Shown here: positions 1 to 8,858 of the stretch, in pieces
Layout of the letters: every line of letters starts with the position of its first letter
How positions within the stretch are numbered: position 1 is the stretch's first letter
Assembly: GCA_013426785.1 (NCBI GenBank)
Contig: JACDZI010000002.1
Span: 1 to 64,000, forward strand
DNA: 64,000 bases
Reading direction: 5' to 3'
Origin: Rhodocyclaceae bacterium
GTDB taxonomy: Bacteria > Pseudomonadota > Gammaproteobacteria > Burkholderiales > Rhodocyclaceae
The notes under the pieces: generated by a model
What the model was told of the DNA's origin: nothing
The model's database searches: none
The model's input: only the letters and a program-made list of their open reading frames with translations
Made by a program: the position numbers and the translations under genes

Positions 1-596
1 AGCAGGAGAATGCCCGCCTGCGCGACGAGGCGCAGGCGCTGCGCATCGGCCTGACGGGCGCGCAGCGCGAAAAGGCCAAGGCCATTGCCGACCTGCAACG
101 GCGGCTCAACGAGGCGCTGGCACGCGAACTCAACGAAACCCAGGACAGTCTGGCCGCCGCCGAGGCGGCATTGGAGATGGCACTCGGCATCGGGAACTGC
201 GACGGCGTCTCTGGCAGCCCCGGCTGCGGTCGCGCCTGTCCGGCCGAAGCGGCTCTGACTGGTCGCTGCGTGCTGTGCATCGGTGGCAAGACCAACCTTG
301 TCGATGGCTACCGACGCATGGTCGAAACGCAGGGTGGCCGTTTCCTGCATCACGATGGCGGGCAGGAGGAAAGCCTGCATCGCATCGATGCGGTCGTGTC
401 GAGTGCCGATGCCGTGGTCTGCCAGTCCGGCTGCATTTCGCACGCGGCCTACTACCGGCTCAAGGAAGCTTGCAAAAAACTCGGCAAGCCCTGCGTCTTC
501 GTCCAGTCGCCGGGGGTAGCCAGCTTCGCACGTAGCCTCGTGATCCTGAATGGCGAGAAGATCGAGGGGAGAAAGATCGGCCTCCTGGTCAATTAA
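1..596 (+). CDS. DUF2325 domain protein, 3' part only
   Basis: The reading frame is open from base 3 at the window edge, so the start lies outside. The visible part opens with a charged, alanine- and leucine-rich stretch of about 60 residues (ENARLRDEAQALR, then DLQRRLNEALARELNE) that should form a coiled coil. A C-terminal DUF2325 domain follows, with VLCIGGKTNLVDGYRRMVE, a DGGQEES turn, VVCQSGCISHAAYY and GKPCVFVQSPG. The biochemical role of DUF2325 is not firmly known; the conserved cysteines and the GGK motif suggest ligand or metal binding. It ends just before a copy of the dispersed repeat. Confidence 0.8.
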   Translation, partial: QENARLRDEAQALRIGLTGAQREKAKAIADLQRRLNEALARELNETQDSLAAAEAALEMALGIGNCDGVSGSPGCGRACPAEAALTGRCVLCIGGKTNLVDGYRRMVETQGGRFLHHDGGQEESLHRIDAVVSSADAVVCQSGCISHAAYYRLKEACKKLGKPCVFVQSPGVASFARSLVILNGEKIEGRKIGLLVN

Positions 597-599
597 CCA

Positions 600-622
600 C
601 CGTCCCGCCAGCGCCGACTTTT
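600..622 (+). repeat. dispersed 24-base repeat, copy 1 (intergenic)
   Basis: Starts CCGTCCCGCC and ends AGCGCCGACTTTT, 3 bases after the TAA of the DUF2325 gene. It is a full match to the family consensus apart from the first G. Confidence 0.9.
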
Positions 623-743
623 CTGCTCATAGCCAGTCCCTATGACATGGATGGAAACAAACAATTAGAGTTATTTTGAAGCGGCGCATAACATTCATGC
701 CGTCGCAGGTTTATTCATACATAACCCCATCAAGGAGAAACCC

Positions 744-1307
744 ATGTCCCTCATCAATACCCAAGTCCAGCCGTTCAAGGCTCAGGCCTTCCATAATGGC
801 AAGTTCATCGAGGTCACCGAAGCCAGCCTCAAGGGCAAGTGGTCCGTCCTGATCTTCATGCCGGCCGCCTTCACCTTCAACTGCCCGACCGAAATCGAGG
901 ATGCCGCCAACAACTACGCCGAGTTCCAGAAGGCCGGCGCCGAGGTGTACATCGTCACCACCGACACCCACTTCTCGCACAAGGTGTGGCACGAGACCTC
1001 CCCCGCCGTCGGCAAGGCGCAGTTCCCGCTGATTGGCGACCCGACCCATCAGCTGACCCGTGCCTTCGACGTGCATATCGATGCTGAAGGTCTGGCCCTG
1101 CGCGGCACCTTCGTGATCAATCCCGACGGCGTGATCAAGACTGTGGAAATCCACTCTAATGAGATCGCCCGCGATGTTTCCGAGACCCTGCGCAAGCTGA
1201 AGGCGGCCCAATACACGGCTTCCCACCCGGGTGAGGTTTGTCCCGCCAAGTGGAAGGAAGGCGCCAGCACCCTGAAGCCTTCGCTCGACCTGGTCGGCAA
1301 GATCTAA
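744..1307 (+). CDS. ahpC: alkyl hydroperoxide reductase subunit C (2-Cys peroxiredoxin)
   Basis: AhpC reduces H2O2 and organic peroxides in the cytoplasm and is re-reduced by AhpF. The 187-residue length is normal for the family. The peroxidatic Cys47 sits in FTFNCPTE (family usual FTFVCPTE), and the resolving Cys166 sits in GEVCPAKW near the C-terminus. The ATG follows a good AAGGAG site. A hairpin terminator lies between it and ahpF, so ahpF is probably made by read-through or from its own promoter. Confidence 0.97.
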   Translation: MSLINTQVQPFKAQAFHNGKFIEVTEASLKGKWSVLIFMPAAFTFNCPTEIEDAANNYAEFQKAGAEVYIVTTDTHFSHKVWHETSPAVGKAQFPLIGDPTHQLTRAFDVHIDAEGLALRGTFVINPDGVIKTVEIHSNEIARDVSETLRKLKAAQYTASHPGEVCPAKWKEGASTLKPSLDLVGKI

Positions 1308-1343
1308 CAATAACACCTCCAATCCCTACACAGAGTAAAAACG

Positions 1344-1370
1344 GGGGCACCCACCAAGGTGCCCCTTATT
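1344..1370 (+). terminator. hairpin terminator after ahpC
   Basis: A perfect 8-bp stem, GGGGCACC (1344-1351) and GGTGCCCC (1358-1365), with a 6-base loop, followed by TTATTT. The T tract is short, so termination may be partial, which would let some transcripts reach ahpF. Confidence 0.7.
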
Positions 1371-1412
1371 TGACCCGAACGATAGTTTAATTAGATTAAG
1401 AAGGAGTTGGCG

Positions 1413-2966
1413 ATGCTTGACGACAATACGAAAGCCCAGGTACGGGCCTATCTGGAACGGATGCTGCGGCCAATCGAGCTGGTGGCCACGCTGGACGACG
1501 GCAAGAGCGCGCAGGAAATGCGCGGCCTGCTGGAAGACTTGGCCGGCCTGTCGGACAAGGTCACTGTGCGTTACGACGGCAACGATGCCCGCCATCCTTC
1601 CTTCAGTGTCGGGGCTGTCGGTGAAGCCCCGCGCATCCGCTTCGCCGGCATCCCGATGGGCCACGAATTCACCTCGCTGATCCTCGCGCTGCTGCAAAGC
1701 GGCGGCTATCCGCCCAAGGTGGAGTCCGAGACCATCGATCGCATCAAGGGTTTGAGTGGCAAGCTGGCTTTCGAGATCTACGTCTCGCTCGACTGCCACA
1801 ACTGCCCGGACGTGGTGCAGGCGCTCAACCTGATGGCGGTGGTCAATCCCGACATCAGCAACACCATGATCGACGGCTCGCTGTTCCGCGCCGAGGTCGA
1901 GGCCAGAAACGTGCTGGCGGTGCCGATGGTCTTCCTCAATGGTGTGCATTTCGGCCAGGGCCGCAGTAGCCTCGAGGAGATCCTCGCAAAAGTCGGCCCC
2001 GGCGATACGGCAGGTATGGCGGCCAAGCTGGATGCCAAGGAAGCCTTCGACGTGCTGGTAGTCGGCGGCGGCCCGGCCGGTGCCGCCGCGGCGATCTACG
2101 CGGCGCGCAAAGGCATCCGCACCGGCGTGGTGGCCGAGCGCTTCGGTGGCCAGGTGCTCGACACGCTGGCGATCGAGAACTTCATTTCCGTCTCGCACAC
2201 CGAAGGCCCGCGCCTTGCCCATGCGCTCGAAGAGCATGTCAAGGAATACGGCGTCGACATCATGAACATGCAGCGCGTCGAAGCACTCGTGCCCGGAGAA
2301 AAATTGCACGAAGTGAAGATGGCCGGCGGCGGTTCGCTCAAAGCGAAGAACATCATCCTCGCCACCGGTGCGCGCTGGCGCGAGATGAACGTGCCGGGCG
2401 AGAACCAGTATCGCGGCAAGGGCGTGGCCTACTGCCCGCATTGCGACGGCCCGCTGTTCAAGGGCAAGCGTGTCGCGGTGATCGGCGGCGGCAACTCGGG
2501 CGTCGAGGCGACCATCGACTTGGCCGGCATCGTTTCACATGTGACCTTGCTCGAATTCGCCGACACCCTGCGCGCCGACGCGGTGTTGCAGGAAAAGCTC
2601 GCCAGCCTGCCGAACGTGACCGTCATCAAGAGCGCGCTGTCCACCGAAGTGACCGGCGACGGCAACAAGGTGAATGGCTTGACCTACACCGACCGGGTTA
2701 CGAACGAGAGCCATCACCTCGAGCTGGAAGGCATCTTCGTGCAGATCGGCCTGCTGCCGAATACCGACTTCCTCAAGGGCACGCTTAACCTCACGCGTTA
2801 CGGCGAGATCGAGATCGACCCGCGCTGCCAGACCTCCGTGCCAGGCGTGTTCGCGGCCGGCGATTGCACCACCGTGCCCTACAAGCAGATCATCATTGCC
2901 ATGGGCGAGGGCGCCAAGGCCAGCCTGACGGCCTTTGATCACCTGATCCGCACTTCTGCCGGCTGA
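1413..2966 (+). CDS. ahpF: alkyl hydroperoxide reductase subunit F
   Basis: A flavoprotein disulfide reductase that passes electrons from NADH to AhpC. From the N-terminus it has a double thioredoxin-fold domain with CHNCPDV, an FAD-binding [12 protein letters not shown], the redox pair in [10 protein letters not shown], an NAD-binding GGGNSGVEA, and a C-terminal [12 protein letters not shown]. At 517 residues it is full length. AAGGAG at 1401-1406 places the start at ATG 1413 rather than the in-frame TTG at 1407. It pairs with ahpC upstream. Confidence 0.96.
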   Translation: MLDDNTKAQVRAYLERMLRPIELVATLDDGKSAQEMRGLLEDLAGLSDKVTVRYDGNDARHPSFSVGAVGEAPRIRFAGIPMGHEFTSLILALLQSGGYPPKVESETIDRIKGLSGKLAFEIYVSLDCHNCPDVVQALNLMAVVNPDISNTMIDGSLFRAEVEARNVLAVPMVFLNGVHFGQGRSSLEEILAKVGPGDTAGMAAKLDAKEAFDVLVVGGGPAGAAAAIYAARKGIRTGVVAERFGGQVLDTLAIENFISVSHTEGPRLAHALEEHVKEYGVDIMNMQRVEALVPGEKLHEVKMAGGGSLKAKNIILATGARWREMNVPGENQYRGKGVAYCPHCDGPLFKGKRVAVIGGGNSGVEATIDLAGIVSHVTLLEFADTLRADAVLQEKLASLPNVTVIKSALSTEVTGDGNKVNGLTYTDRVTNESHHLELEGIFVQIGLLPNTDFLKGTLNLTRYGEIEIDPRCQTSVPGVFAAGDCTTVPYKQIIIAMGEGAKASLTAFDHLIRTSAG

Positions 2967-2970
2967 ACCC

Positions 2971-3267
2971 GTGAGTGTTCATCCATCCCGCTATCATGCC
3001 GGGCTGGATGAAGACATCGACCTGCGCTGGTGGCATGTTTTTCTACGCGCGATCGTCGGGCTGTTCGGCCTGTCGGTCGAGGAATATCCTGCCGCCATCG
3101 ATAGCGGCAAGAAAGTTAATCTGCCCGATCCCAAGGGCGAATGCGACCTGAGCGGTACCAACCTGAACAGAACCACCGAGGCCCTTGATCGCCGCTTCGC
3201 CCAACAGGCGGCACGCCAGGCTTTCACATTACCGTCCCGCCAGCGCCGACTTTTCTCAAAGGTATAA
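2971..3267 (+). CDS. small hypothetical protein
   Basis: A 98-residue frame with a GTG start 4 bases after ahpF and a stop 10 bases before argS. No family recognised. The N-terminal part (WWHVFLRAIVGLFGLSVEEYPAA) could be an amphipathic or membrane-associated helix. The last dozen residues ([12 protein letters not shown]) are encoded by a copy of the dispersed repeat, so either the repeat replaced the original end or the frame is not a gene. No clear ribosome binding site. Confidence 0.4.
   Translation: MSVHPSRYHAGLDEDIDLRWWHVFLRAIVGLFGLSVEEYPAAIDSGKKVNLPDPKGECDLSGTNLNRTTEALDRRFAQQAARQAFTLPSRQRRLFSKV
3232..3254 (+). repeat. dispersed 24-base repeat, copy 2
   Basis: CCGTCCCGCC then AGCGCCGACTTTT. 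It lies between ahpF and argS, 22 bases before the argS start, at the end of a doubtful small frame. Confidence 0.9.
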
Positions 3268-3276
3268 TCGCCGCCC

Positions 3277-5022
3277 ATGTCCACCCAACCCACTGACATC
3301 AGGCTTCACCTCGCTGATCTGCTGCGCGTCGCGCTGACCAGTGTGGCACCGGGCCAGAGCGCAGAGATTCATCTCGAACGCCCTCGCGACCCCACTCATG
3401 GCGATTACGCCAGCAACCTGGCCTTGCAACTGGCGCGGTCGCTGAAGGAAAACCCGCGCAAGATTGCCGAACGGCTGGCGCGCGAACTGCCGCGTTCCGC
3501 CTGGGTGCTGAAAGCCGAGGTGGCCGGTGCCGGCTTCATCAACTTCACCATGGTGCCGGCCGCCAAGACGGTGGCGGTGTCGGCCGTACTTGCGCAGGGC
3601 GACCACTATGGTCAGGGCACGAAAAAGCCCGGCAAGCTGCAGGTGGAGTTTGTTTCCGCCAACCCGACCGGCCCGCTGCATGTCGGCCACGGTCGCGGTG
3701 CGGCGTACGGCGCCAGCCTCGCCAGCCTGCTGGCTTTCGCCGGCCACGAGGTTTGCCGCGAATACTATGTGAATGATGCCGGTCGGCAGATGGACATCCT
3801 CGCGGTGTCGACCTGGCTGCGCTACCTTGAAAGCTGCGGCGAGGTTGTACCCTTCCCGCCCAACGCCTATCAGGGCGACTACGTGCGCGACATGGCGCAG
3901 CAGGTGAAGGATGCCCACGGCGACCGCTATCGGCATCCGGCCGCGGCTGTGTTGGCCTGCGTGCCGCCCGCTGAGGGTGAGGGCGCGGATGTCGAGGCGC
4001 ATCTCGACGGCCTGATCCAGTCCGGCAAGGATCTGCTCGGTGAGGGGTGGTTCTACATCCACCAGCATGTCCTCTCCGAACAACTGGCTGACGGCCGTGC
4101 CGACCTCGAAGAATATGGCGTTCATTTCGACTGCTGGTTCTCCGAGCGCAGCCTCTACGATACGGGCATGGTGGCCAAGGCTGTCACCGAGTTGGAGAAG
4201 CGCGGCCATATCTATGTACAGGATGGCGCCAGGTGGTTCCGTTCGACGCATTTCGGCGACGAAAAGGATCGCGTCGTCCAGCGCGAAAATGGCCTCTACA
4301 CCTATTTTGCCTCCGACATCGCCTATCACTGCAACAAGTTCGAGCGCGGTTTCACGCAGATCATCGACATCTGGGGTGCCGACCATCATGGCTACATCCC
4401 GCGTGTGAAGAACGCCCTACTGGCGCTCGAACTCGATGCGACGGCACTCGACGTGGCGCTGGTGCAGTTCGTCAGCCTGTTCCGCGGCACAGAGAAGGTG
4501 TCGATGTCGACGCGTGCCGGCTCCTACGTCACCCTGCGCGAACTGCGCGGCGAGGTGGGCAACGATGCCTGCCGCTTCTTCTACCTGATGCGCAAGCAGG
4601 ACCAGTCGCTCGATTTCGACCTCGACCTGGCCAAGTCGCAATCCAACGACAACCCGGTCTACTATGTGCAGTACGCCTATGCACGCGTCTGCTCTGTGCT
4701 GGCGCAATGGGGAGGTGATGAACGGGAACTGGCGGCGGCCGACCTGACGCCTCTGGCCAGCGAACGCGAACTGGCACTGGCCGCCAAGTTGGCGGCCTTC
4801 CCCGAACTGATCGAAAATGCGGCGAAAGATCTGGCACCCCACGCGCTGGTGTTCTGGCTACGCGAACTGGCAGCGGAATTCCACGCCTGGTACAACGCCG
4901 AGCGCCTGCTGGTGGACGACGAGGCGCAGAAGCTCGCCCGCCTGGCCCTCGCCGTGGCGGTGCGCCAGGTGATCAGGAATGGTTTGCGCCTGCTTGGCGT
5001 TTCCGCCCCGGATTCCATGTAA
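3277..5022 (+). CDS. argS: arginyl-tRNA synthetase
   Basis: A class I synthetase that charges tRNA-Arg. The 581-residue protein has the N-terminal Arg-tRNA additional domain, the HIGH signature as HVGHG within FVSANPTGPLHVGHGRGA, and a KMSKS-like KVSMSTRAG. It ends in a helical anticodon-binding DALR domain (PVYYVQYAYARVCS onward). The stop codon overlaps the next gene's start by one base (TAATG), so the SPOR gene is translationally coupled. Confidence 0.97.
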   Translation: MSTQPTDIRLHLADLLRVALTSVAPGQSAEIHLERPRDPTHGDYASNLALQLARSLKENPRKIAERLARELPRSAWVLKAEVAGAGFINFTMVPAAKTVAVSAVLAQGDHYGQGTKKPGKLQVEFVSANPTGPLHVGHGRGAAYGASLASLLAFAGHEVCREYYVNDAGRQMDILAVSTWLRYLESCGEVVPFPPNAYQGDYVRDMAQQVKDAHGDRYRHPAAAVLACVPPAEGEGADVEAHLDGLIQSGKDLLGEGWFYIHQHVLSEQLADGRADLEEYGVHFDCWFSERSLYDTGMVAKAVTELEKRGHIYVQDGARWFRSTHFGDEKDRVVQRENGLYTYFASDIAYHCNKFERGFTQIIDIWGADHHGYIPRVKNALLALELDATALDVALVQFVSLFRGTEKVSMSTRAGSYVTLRELRGEVGNDACRFFYLMRKQDQSLDFDLDLAKSQSNDNPVYYVQYAYARVCSVLAQWGGDERELAAADLTPLASERELALAAKLAAFPELIENAAKDLAPHALVFWLRELAAEFHAWYNAERLLVDDEAQKLARLALAVAVRQVIRNGLRLLGVSAPDSM

Positions 5023-5621
5023 TGGTCGCCCACCCGAAAAGTCGGCGATCGCAGTACGGCGGCACCTTGCTGGGCATTGCGCTGGGGCTGCTGGTGGGCG
5101 TGCTCATTTCCTTCGGCGTGGTCTGGTATCTCAATCAGACGCCGCTGCCCTTTGTCGACAAGGTGGTCAAGCCGGAGGCCAAGGCCAACAACGGTGAGGC
5201 TCCGCTGCCGCTACCCGGCAAGCCGGGAGACAAGCCGGTGGAGAAACCCGGGGAGCGCAAGTTCGATTTCTACGACATCCTCGAAGGCAAAAAGCCACCA
5301 GCGCCGGGCACCCCGGCAGCAGTCGACAAGCCCGCCGAGCCTGTGGCTACAGCCCCCACGGTACCGCCGCCGTCGGCATCGAGTGGCGTCCTCTATCTAC
5401 AGGTTGGCGCCTTCCAGAAGGCTGCTGATGCCGAGAGTCTCAAGGGCAAGCTGGCCATGCTCGGCTTCGAGGCCAGCGTGCAGGAAGCCGAAGTACCCGA
5501 AAAAGGCCTGATGCGACGCGTCCGTGTCGGTCCCTACGCCGATACCGAAAAAATGAACCAGGCGCGCATCCAGTTATCCCAGAACGGAATTCCGGTCACC
5601 GTGGTCCGGGTCAAGGAATAG
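5022..5621 (+). CDS. SPOR domain membrane protein (FtsN-like)
   Basis: 199 residues. A short basic cytoplasmic tail is followed by one membrane helix (GTLLGIALGLLVGVLISFGV), then a proline-rich periplasmic linker and a C-terminal SPOR domain (YLQVGAFQKAADAESLKGKL to VRVGPYADTEKM). SPOR domains bind denuded glycan at the septum, so a divisome role is likely. In betaproteobacteria such a gene commonly sits between argS and dsbA, as here. The N-terminal tail contains a degenerate copy of the dispersed repeat. Confidence 0.85.
   Translation: MVAHPKSRRSQYGGTLLGIALGLLVGVLISFGVVWYLNQTPLPFVDKVVKPEAKANNGEAPLPLPGKPGDKPVEKPGERKFDFYDILEGKKPPAPGTPAAVDKPAEPVATAPTVPPPSASSGVLYLQVGAFQKAADAESLKGKLAMLGFEASVQEAEVPEKGLMRRVRVGPYADTEKMNQARIQLSQNGIPVTVVRVKE
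5037..5060 (-). repeat. dispersed repeat, degenerate copy 3 (intragenic)
   Basis: AAAAGTCGGCG at the left end and ACGGC at the right end match the family. Four central positions differ. It encodes PKSRRSQYGG in the cytoplasmic tail of the SPOR protein. Confidence 0.55.
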
Positions 5622-5632
5622 AAAGGATGTTC

Positions 5633-6265
5633 ATGAAGTTGCTCAAACCCCTGTTGGCGGCTCTGGCTGTTGCATTGTTGTCCGCGTCACCCGTCATAGC
5701 GCAGACACCCTTCGAAGGCAAGCAGTACACCCGCCTGCAGATGCCCCAGCCCACCGAGCAGGCCGGCAAGGTCGAGGTCATCGAATTCTTCTGGTACGGC
5801 TGTTCTCATTGCATGGATTTCGAACCCCTGCTGCAACCCTGGGTGAAGAAGCTGCCGGCCGATGTGGTGTTCCGCAAGGTGCCGGCTGTCTTCAATCCCA
5901 ACTGGGCGCTGGGCGCACGACTCTTCTACACCTTTGAAGCCCTCGGGCTTGCCGAACGTCTGAATGTTGCCGCGTTCAATGCCGTCCAAAAAGAACGCAT
6001 CAACCTGAATGACGAGAAAGCCGTGGGTGACTGGGCCGCCAGACAGGGCGTCGACCGCCAGAAATTCCTCGACATGTACAAGTCCTTCGCGGTGGATGGC
6101 AAAGTGCGCAAAGCGGCCGAGATGACCCAGGAGTACGGCTTCAGTGGCGTGCCGGCGCTGGTTGTCGGTGGGAAATACCTGCTGGCCAGCGTTGGGACGC
6201 TTGAGGATTTGCTGCGTGTCACCGACTTCCTGATCGCCAAGAACCGGACTGAAATCAGGAAGTAA
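5633..6265 (+). CDS. dsbA: thiol:disulfide interchange protein DsbA
   Basis: A periplasmic oxidoreductase that introduces disulfides into exported proteins. It has a signal peptide (KLLKPLLAALAVALLSASP, cleavage near VIAQ) and a thioredoxin fold with active site Cys57-Ser-His-Cys60 in FFWYGCSHCMDF, instead of the usual CPHC. The cis-proline loop is GVPALVVGG. GAAAGG at 5620-5625 favours ATG 5633 over the closer ATG 5627. The Ser in the active site would shift redox potential, but several beta- and gammaproteobacterial DsbAs share it. Confidence 0.93.
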   Translation: MKLLKPLLAALAVALLSASPVIAQTPFEGKQYTRLQMPQPTEQAGKVEVIEFFWYGCSHCMDFEPLLQPWVKKLPADVVFRKVPAVFNPNWALGARLFYTFEALGLAERLNVAAFNAVQKERINLNDEKAVGDWAARQGVDRQKFLDMYKSFAVDGKVRKAAEMTQEYGFSGVPALVVGGKYLLASVGTLEDLLRVTDFLIAKNRTEIRK

Positions 6266-6368
6266 GCTGCTCCGGGCGGTGGTCCCGCTTAGAACCGGCG
6301 GATGATGCGCCGCCCCGCAAGCAGGCCATCATGCAGCATTATCTTTAACCGACATTGAGGAGCGGGCA

Positions 6369-6638
6369 ATGCCGATACTCTCCGTCTTCTTTGGCATTAT
6401 CGTGCGCATGTGGCACGATGACCATCCGCCGCCACATATCCACGTCGAGTATCAAGGCTTCGAGGCGTTGGTCGATATCAGGACGGGCGATGTCACCACG
6501 GGACGCCTGCCGAACAAGGCGGCGGCCATTGTCAAGGAATGGTGCCTGCGCCATCAGGACGAATTACTGGCAAACTGGGAACACGCACAATGTTTCGAGC
6601 CACTTGAGCGCATACAAGGAGCGGATCAGGATGATTAA
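6369..6638 (+). CDS. DUF4160 domain protein
   Basis: 89 residues with the DUF4160 signature: MPILSVFFGIIVRMWHDDHPPPHIHVEY at the N-terminus, then TGRLPNKAAAIVKEWC and ELLANWE. DUF4160 genes are usually paired with a DUF2442 gene, as here, and the pair is suspected to be a toxin-antitoxin-like module. The histidine-rich HDDHPPPHIH segment could bind metal. GAGG/GCGGG lies upstream of the ATG. It overlaps the next gene by 8 bases. Confidence 0.8.
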   Translation: MPILSVFFGIIVRMWHDDHPPPHIHVEYQGFEALVDIRTGDVTTGRLPNKAAAIVKEWCLRHQDELLANWEHAQCFEPLERIQGADQDD

Positions 6639-6879
6639 GGTGATCGCGGCACATTACCCAGGCAATTTTCGGGTGACGCTGGAATTCTCCGACGGCATCA
6701 TTGGGGAGTTCGACGGTAGGACTCTCCTGCAACGGCGCGGGTCGTTACTTGAACCGTTGCGCGATGAGGCGTATTTCGGTCGCTGCTTCGTCGATACTGG
6801 TGCTTTGTGCTGGCCGAACGGTCTTGAGCTTGCCCCCGCGCGCCTGCGCGAGAGCGTGCGTTTGCTAGAGCCTGCCTGA
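6631..6879 (+). CDS. DUF2442 domain protein
   Basis: 82 residues, beginning MIKVIAAHYPGNFRVTLEF and containing a DGRTLLQR loop and CWPNGLELAPARL, the typical DUF2442 end. The ATG overlaps the DUF4160 stop (ATGATTAA), and an AAGGAG-like site lies in the upstream gene. It is the likely partner, possibly the antitoxin, of the DUF4160 protein. No experiment on this family is known to me that fixes its role. Confidence 0.8.
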   Translation: MIKVIAAHYPGNFRVTLEFSDGIIGEFDGRTLLQRRGSLLEPLRDEAYFGRCFVDTGALCWPNGLELAPARLRESVRLLEPA

Positions 6880-6883
6880 ACTT

Positions 6884-6906
6884 GCCGTCCCGCCAGCGCC
6901 GACTTT
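6884..6906 (+). repeat. dispersed 24-base repeat, copy 4 (intergenic)
   Basis: GCCGTCCCGCC then AGCGCCGACTTT, 4 bases after the DUF2442 stop and 75 bases before ubiU. Confidence 0.9.
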
Positions 6907-6981
6907 CCGGCCGTTGATCCACGTCAAGCCTTGCGGCGGGTTGCCGACTTATAGTTTCACGATATTTTTTCCTGAATAATC

Positions 6982-7989
6982 ATGGCGTCCAGCTTCGAAC
7001 TCGTCTGCCCCGCAGGTGGCCTGCCGGCCCTGAAGACCGCGGTCGATCACGGCGCGGATTGCGTCTATACCGGCTTTCGCGACGAGACCAATGCGCGCAA
7101 CTTCACCGGCCTCAACTTCGACGACAAAAGCCTGAAGGAAGGCATTGCTTACGCGCACCAGCGCGGGGTGAAAGTTCTGATCGCCCTCAACACTTTCCCG
7201 CAGAGTGGCAACTGGCCGCAGTGGACGGCAGCGGTGGACAAGGCGGCGGCCTTCGGCGTCGATGCGATCATCCTCGCCGATGCCGGCCTGATGGAGTACG
7301 CCCATCGCACCCATCCGCAATTGCGGCTGCACCTGTCGGTGCAAGGCTCGGCGACCAACTACGAGGCGATCAACTTCTACCGCGAGCGCTTCAACATCCA
7401 GCGCGCCGTGCTGCCGCGCGTGCTGTCGATGGCGCAGGTCGAGCATGTGGTCAAGAACACGCCGGTCGAGATCGAGGTGTTCGGCTTCGGCGGCCTGTGC
7501 GTGATGGTCGAAGGACGCTGCGCACTGTCCGGCTACGCCACAGGGATGTCCCCCAACAGCTATGGCGCCTGTTCTCCGGGCAAGGTGGTGCGCTACGAGG
7601 AAACCCCGACCGGCATGGAAACGCGGCTCAACGGCATCCTCGTCGATCGTTTCGCCAAGGACGAGCGCGCCGGCTACCCGACGCTGTGCAAGGGCCGCTT
7701 CGAGGTGGATGACGCCACTTATTACGCCATCGAGGAGCCGGCCAGCCTCAACACGCTGGAACTGCTGCCGGACCTGTTGAGGATCGGCATTCGCGCCATC
7801 AAGATCGAGGGTCGCCAGCGCAGCCCGGCCTATGTCGGCCAGGTGACCAAGGTGTGGCGGGCAGCGATGGATGCCGTCAAGCGCGACCCGGACCACTTCA
7901 CCATCCATCCTGTTTGGATGACTGAATTGAACAAGATTTCCGAGGGTCAGTCGGCTACGCTCGGCGCGTATAACAGGCCGTGGAAATGA
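6982..7989 (+). CDS. ubiU: O2-independent ubiquinone hydroxylation protein UbiU (peptidase U32 family)
   Basis: 335 residues of the U32 family, closest in features to UbiU (YhbU). UbiU and UbiV form a 4Fe-4S heterodimer that hydroxylates the ubiquinone ring without oxygen. Four cysteines fit the cluster ligands: Cys173 and Cys180 in GGLCVMVEGRC, Cys197 in YGACSPG and Cys236 in GYPTLCKG. ubiV and ubiT follow with stop/start overlaps, which makes the assignment strong. It points to anaerobic respiration with quinone. Confidence 0.92.
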   Translation: MASSFELVCPAGGLPALKTAVDHGADCVYTGFRDETNARNFTGLNFDDKSLKEGIAYAHQRGVKVLIALNTFPQSGNWPQWTAAVDKAAAFGVDAIILADAGLMEYAHRTHPQLRLHLSVQGSATNYEAINFYRERFNIQRAVLPRVLSMAQVEHVVKNTPVEIEVFGFGGLCVMVEGRCALSGYATGMSPNSYGACSPGKVVRYEETPTGMETRLNGILVDRFAKDERAGYPTLCKGRFEVDDATYYAIEEPASLNTLELLPDLLRIGIRAIKIEGRQRSPAYVGQVTKVWRAAMDAVKRDPDHFTIHPVWMTELNKISEGQSATLGAYNRPWK

Positions 7990-8858
7990 AGCTCACGCTG
8001 GGCCCCCTGCTGTTTTACTGGACGCGTCAGCAGGTCATGGATTTTTATGCTGCGATGGCGGAGCAGCCGCTGGATGTGGTCTACCTCGGCGAAGCCGTCT
8101 GCTCGCGCCGCCACGAGATGCGCCTCGACGACTGGCTGGAGGTGGCGACGGTGCTGGCCGATGCCGGCAAGCAGGTGGCGTTCTCGACCCTGCCGCTGAT
8201 CGAATCGGAATCCGACCTCAAGTGGGTGCGCCGGCTGATGGATGCCGCCCGCGACGACCCGCGCCTGATCATCGAGGCCAACGAGATGGGGGCGATCCGC
8301 CAGCTGGCTGAGCGTGGCCAGCCCTTCGTCGCCGGGCATACGCTCAACATTTACAACAGCTACACCTTACAGTTGCTGGCCGAAGCGGGTGCCACGCGCT
8401 GGGTGTTCCCGCCCGAAATCGGCCGTTCGGCCCTCGCCGGACTCCAGAAAGAAAAACCGGCAATCGAGACCGAGGTGTTCGCCCACGGTCGCCTGCCGCT
8501 GGCCTACTCGGCGCGCTGCTTCACCGCGCGGCGCTATCGCCTGCAGAAGGACAGCTGCGAATTCCGTTGCCTCGACTTCCCCGAGGGCCTGCTGCTCAAG
8601 ACGCGCGAGGGCATGCCCTTTCTGACCCTGAATGGCATCCAGACGATGTCGGCGCGGGTTTATCATCTCGAGCGTGAGTTGCCGGGCCTCGCCGCGAACG
8701 TTGAGTTGATCCGCCTTTCGCCGCAGCCGGCGCAGATGGATGAGCTGATCGCCGCCTATCGCGGGCTGCTCGACGGGGTCGCCGCGCCGATGCCGGCCGG
8801 CGACTATTGCAATGGTTTCTGGTACGAAAAACCTGGACTGGATTGGGTGACCGCATGA
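7986..8858 (+). CDS. ubiV: O2-independent ubiquinone hydroxylation protein UbiV (peptidase U32 family)
   Basis: 290 residues from the ATG in the ATGA overlap with ubiU. The expected 4Fe-4S cysteines are present: Cys39 in LGEAVCSRRHEMR, Cys178 in SARCFTARR, and Cys191 and Cys195 in CEFRCLDFPEG. These match the four-cysteine pattern known for UbiV. It acts with UbiU in oxygen-independent ubiquinone synthesis. An in-frame GTG six bases upstream is a less likely start. Confidence 0.92.
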   Translation: MKLTLGPLLFYWTRQQVMDFYAAMAEQPLDVVYLGEAVCSRRHEMRLDDWLEVATVLADAGKQVAFSTLPLIESESDLKWVRRLMDAARDDPRLIIEANEMGAIRQLAERGQPFVAGHTLNIYNSYTLQLLAEAGATRWVFPPEIGRSALAGLQKEKPAIETEVFAHGRLPLAYSARCFTARRYRLQKDSCEFRCLDFPEGLLLKTREGMPFLTLNGIQTMSARVYHLERELPGLAANVELIRLSPQPAQMDELIAAYRGLLDGVAAPMPAGDYCNGFWYEKPGLDWVTA

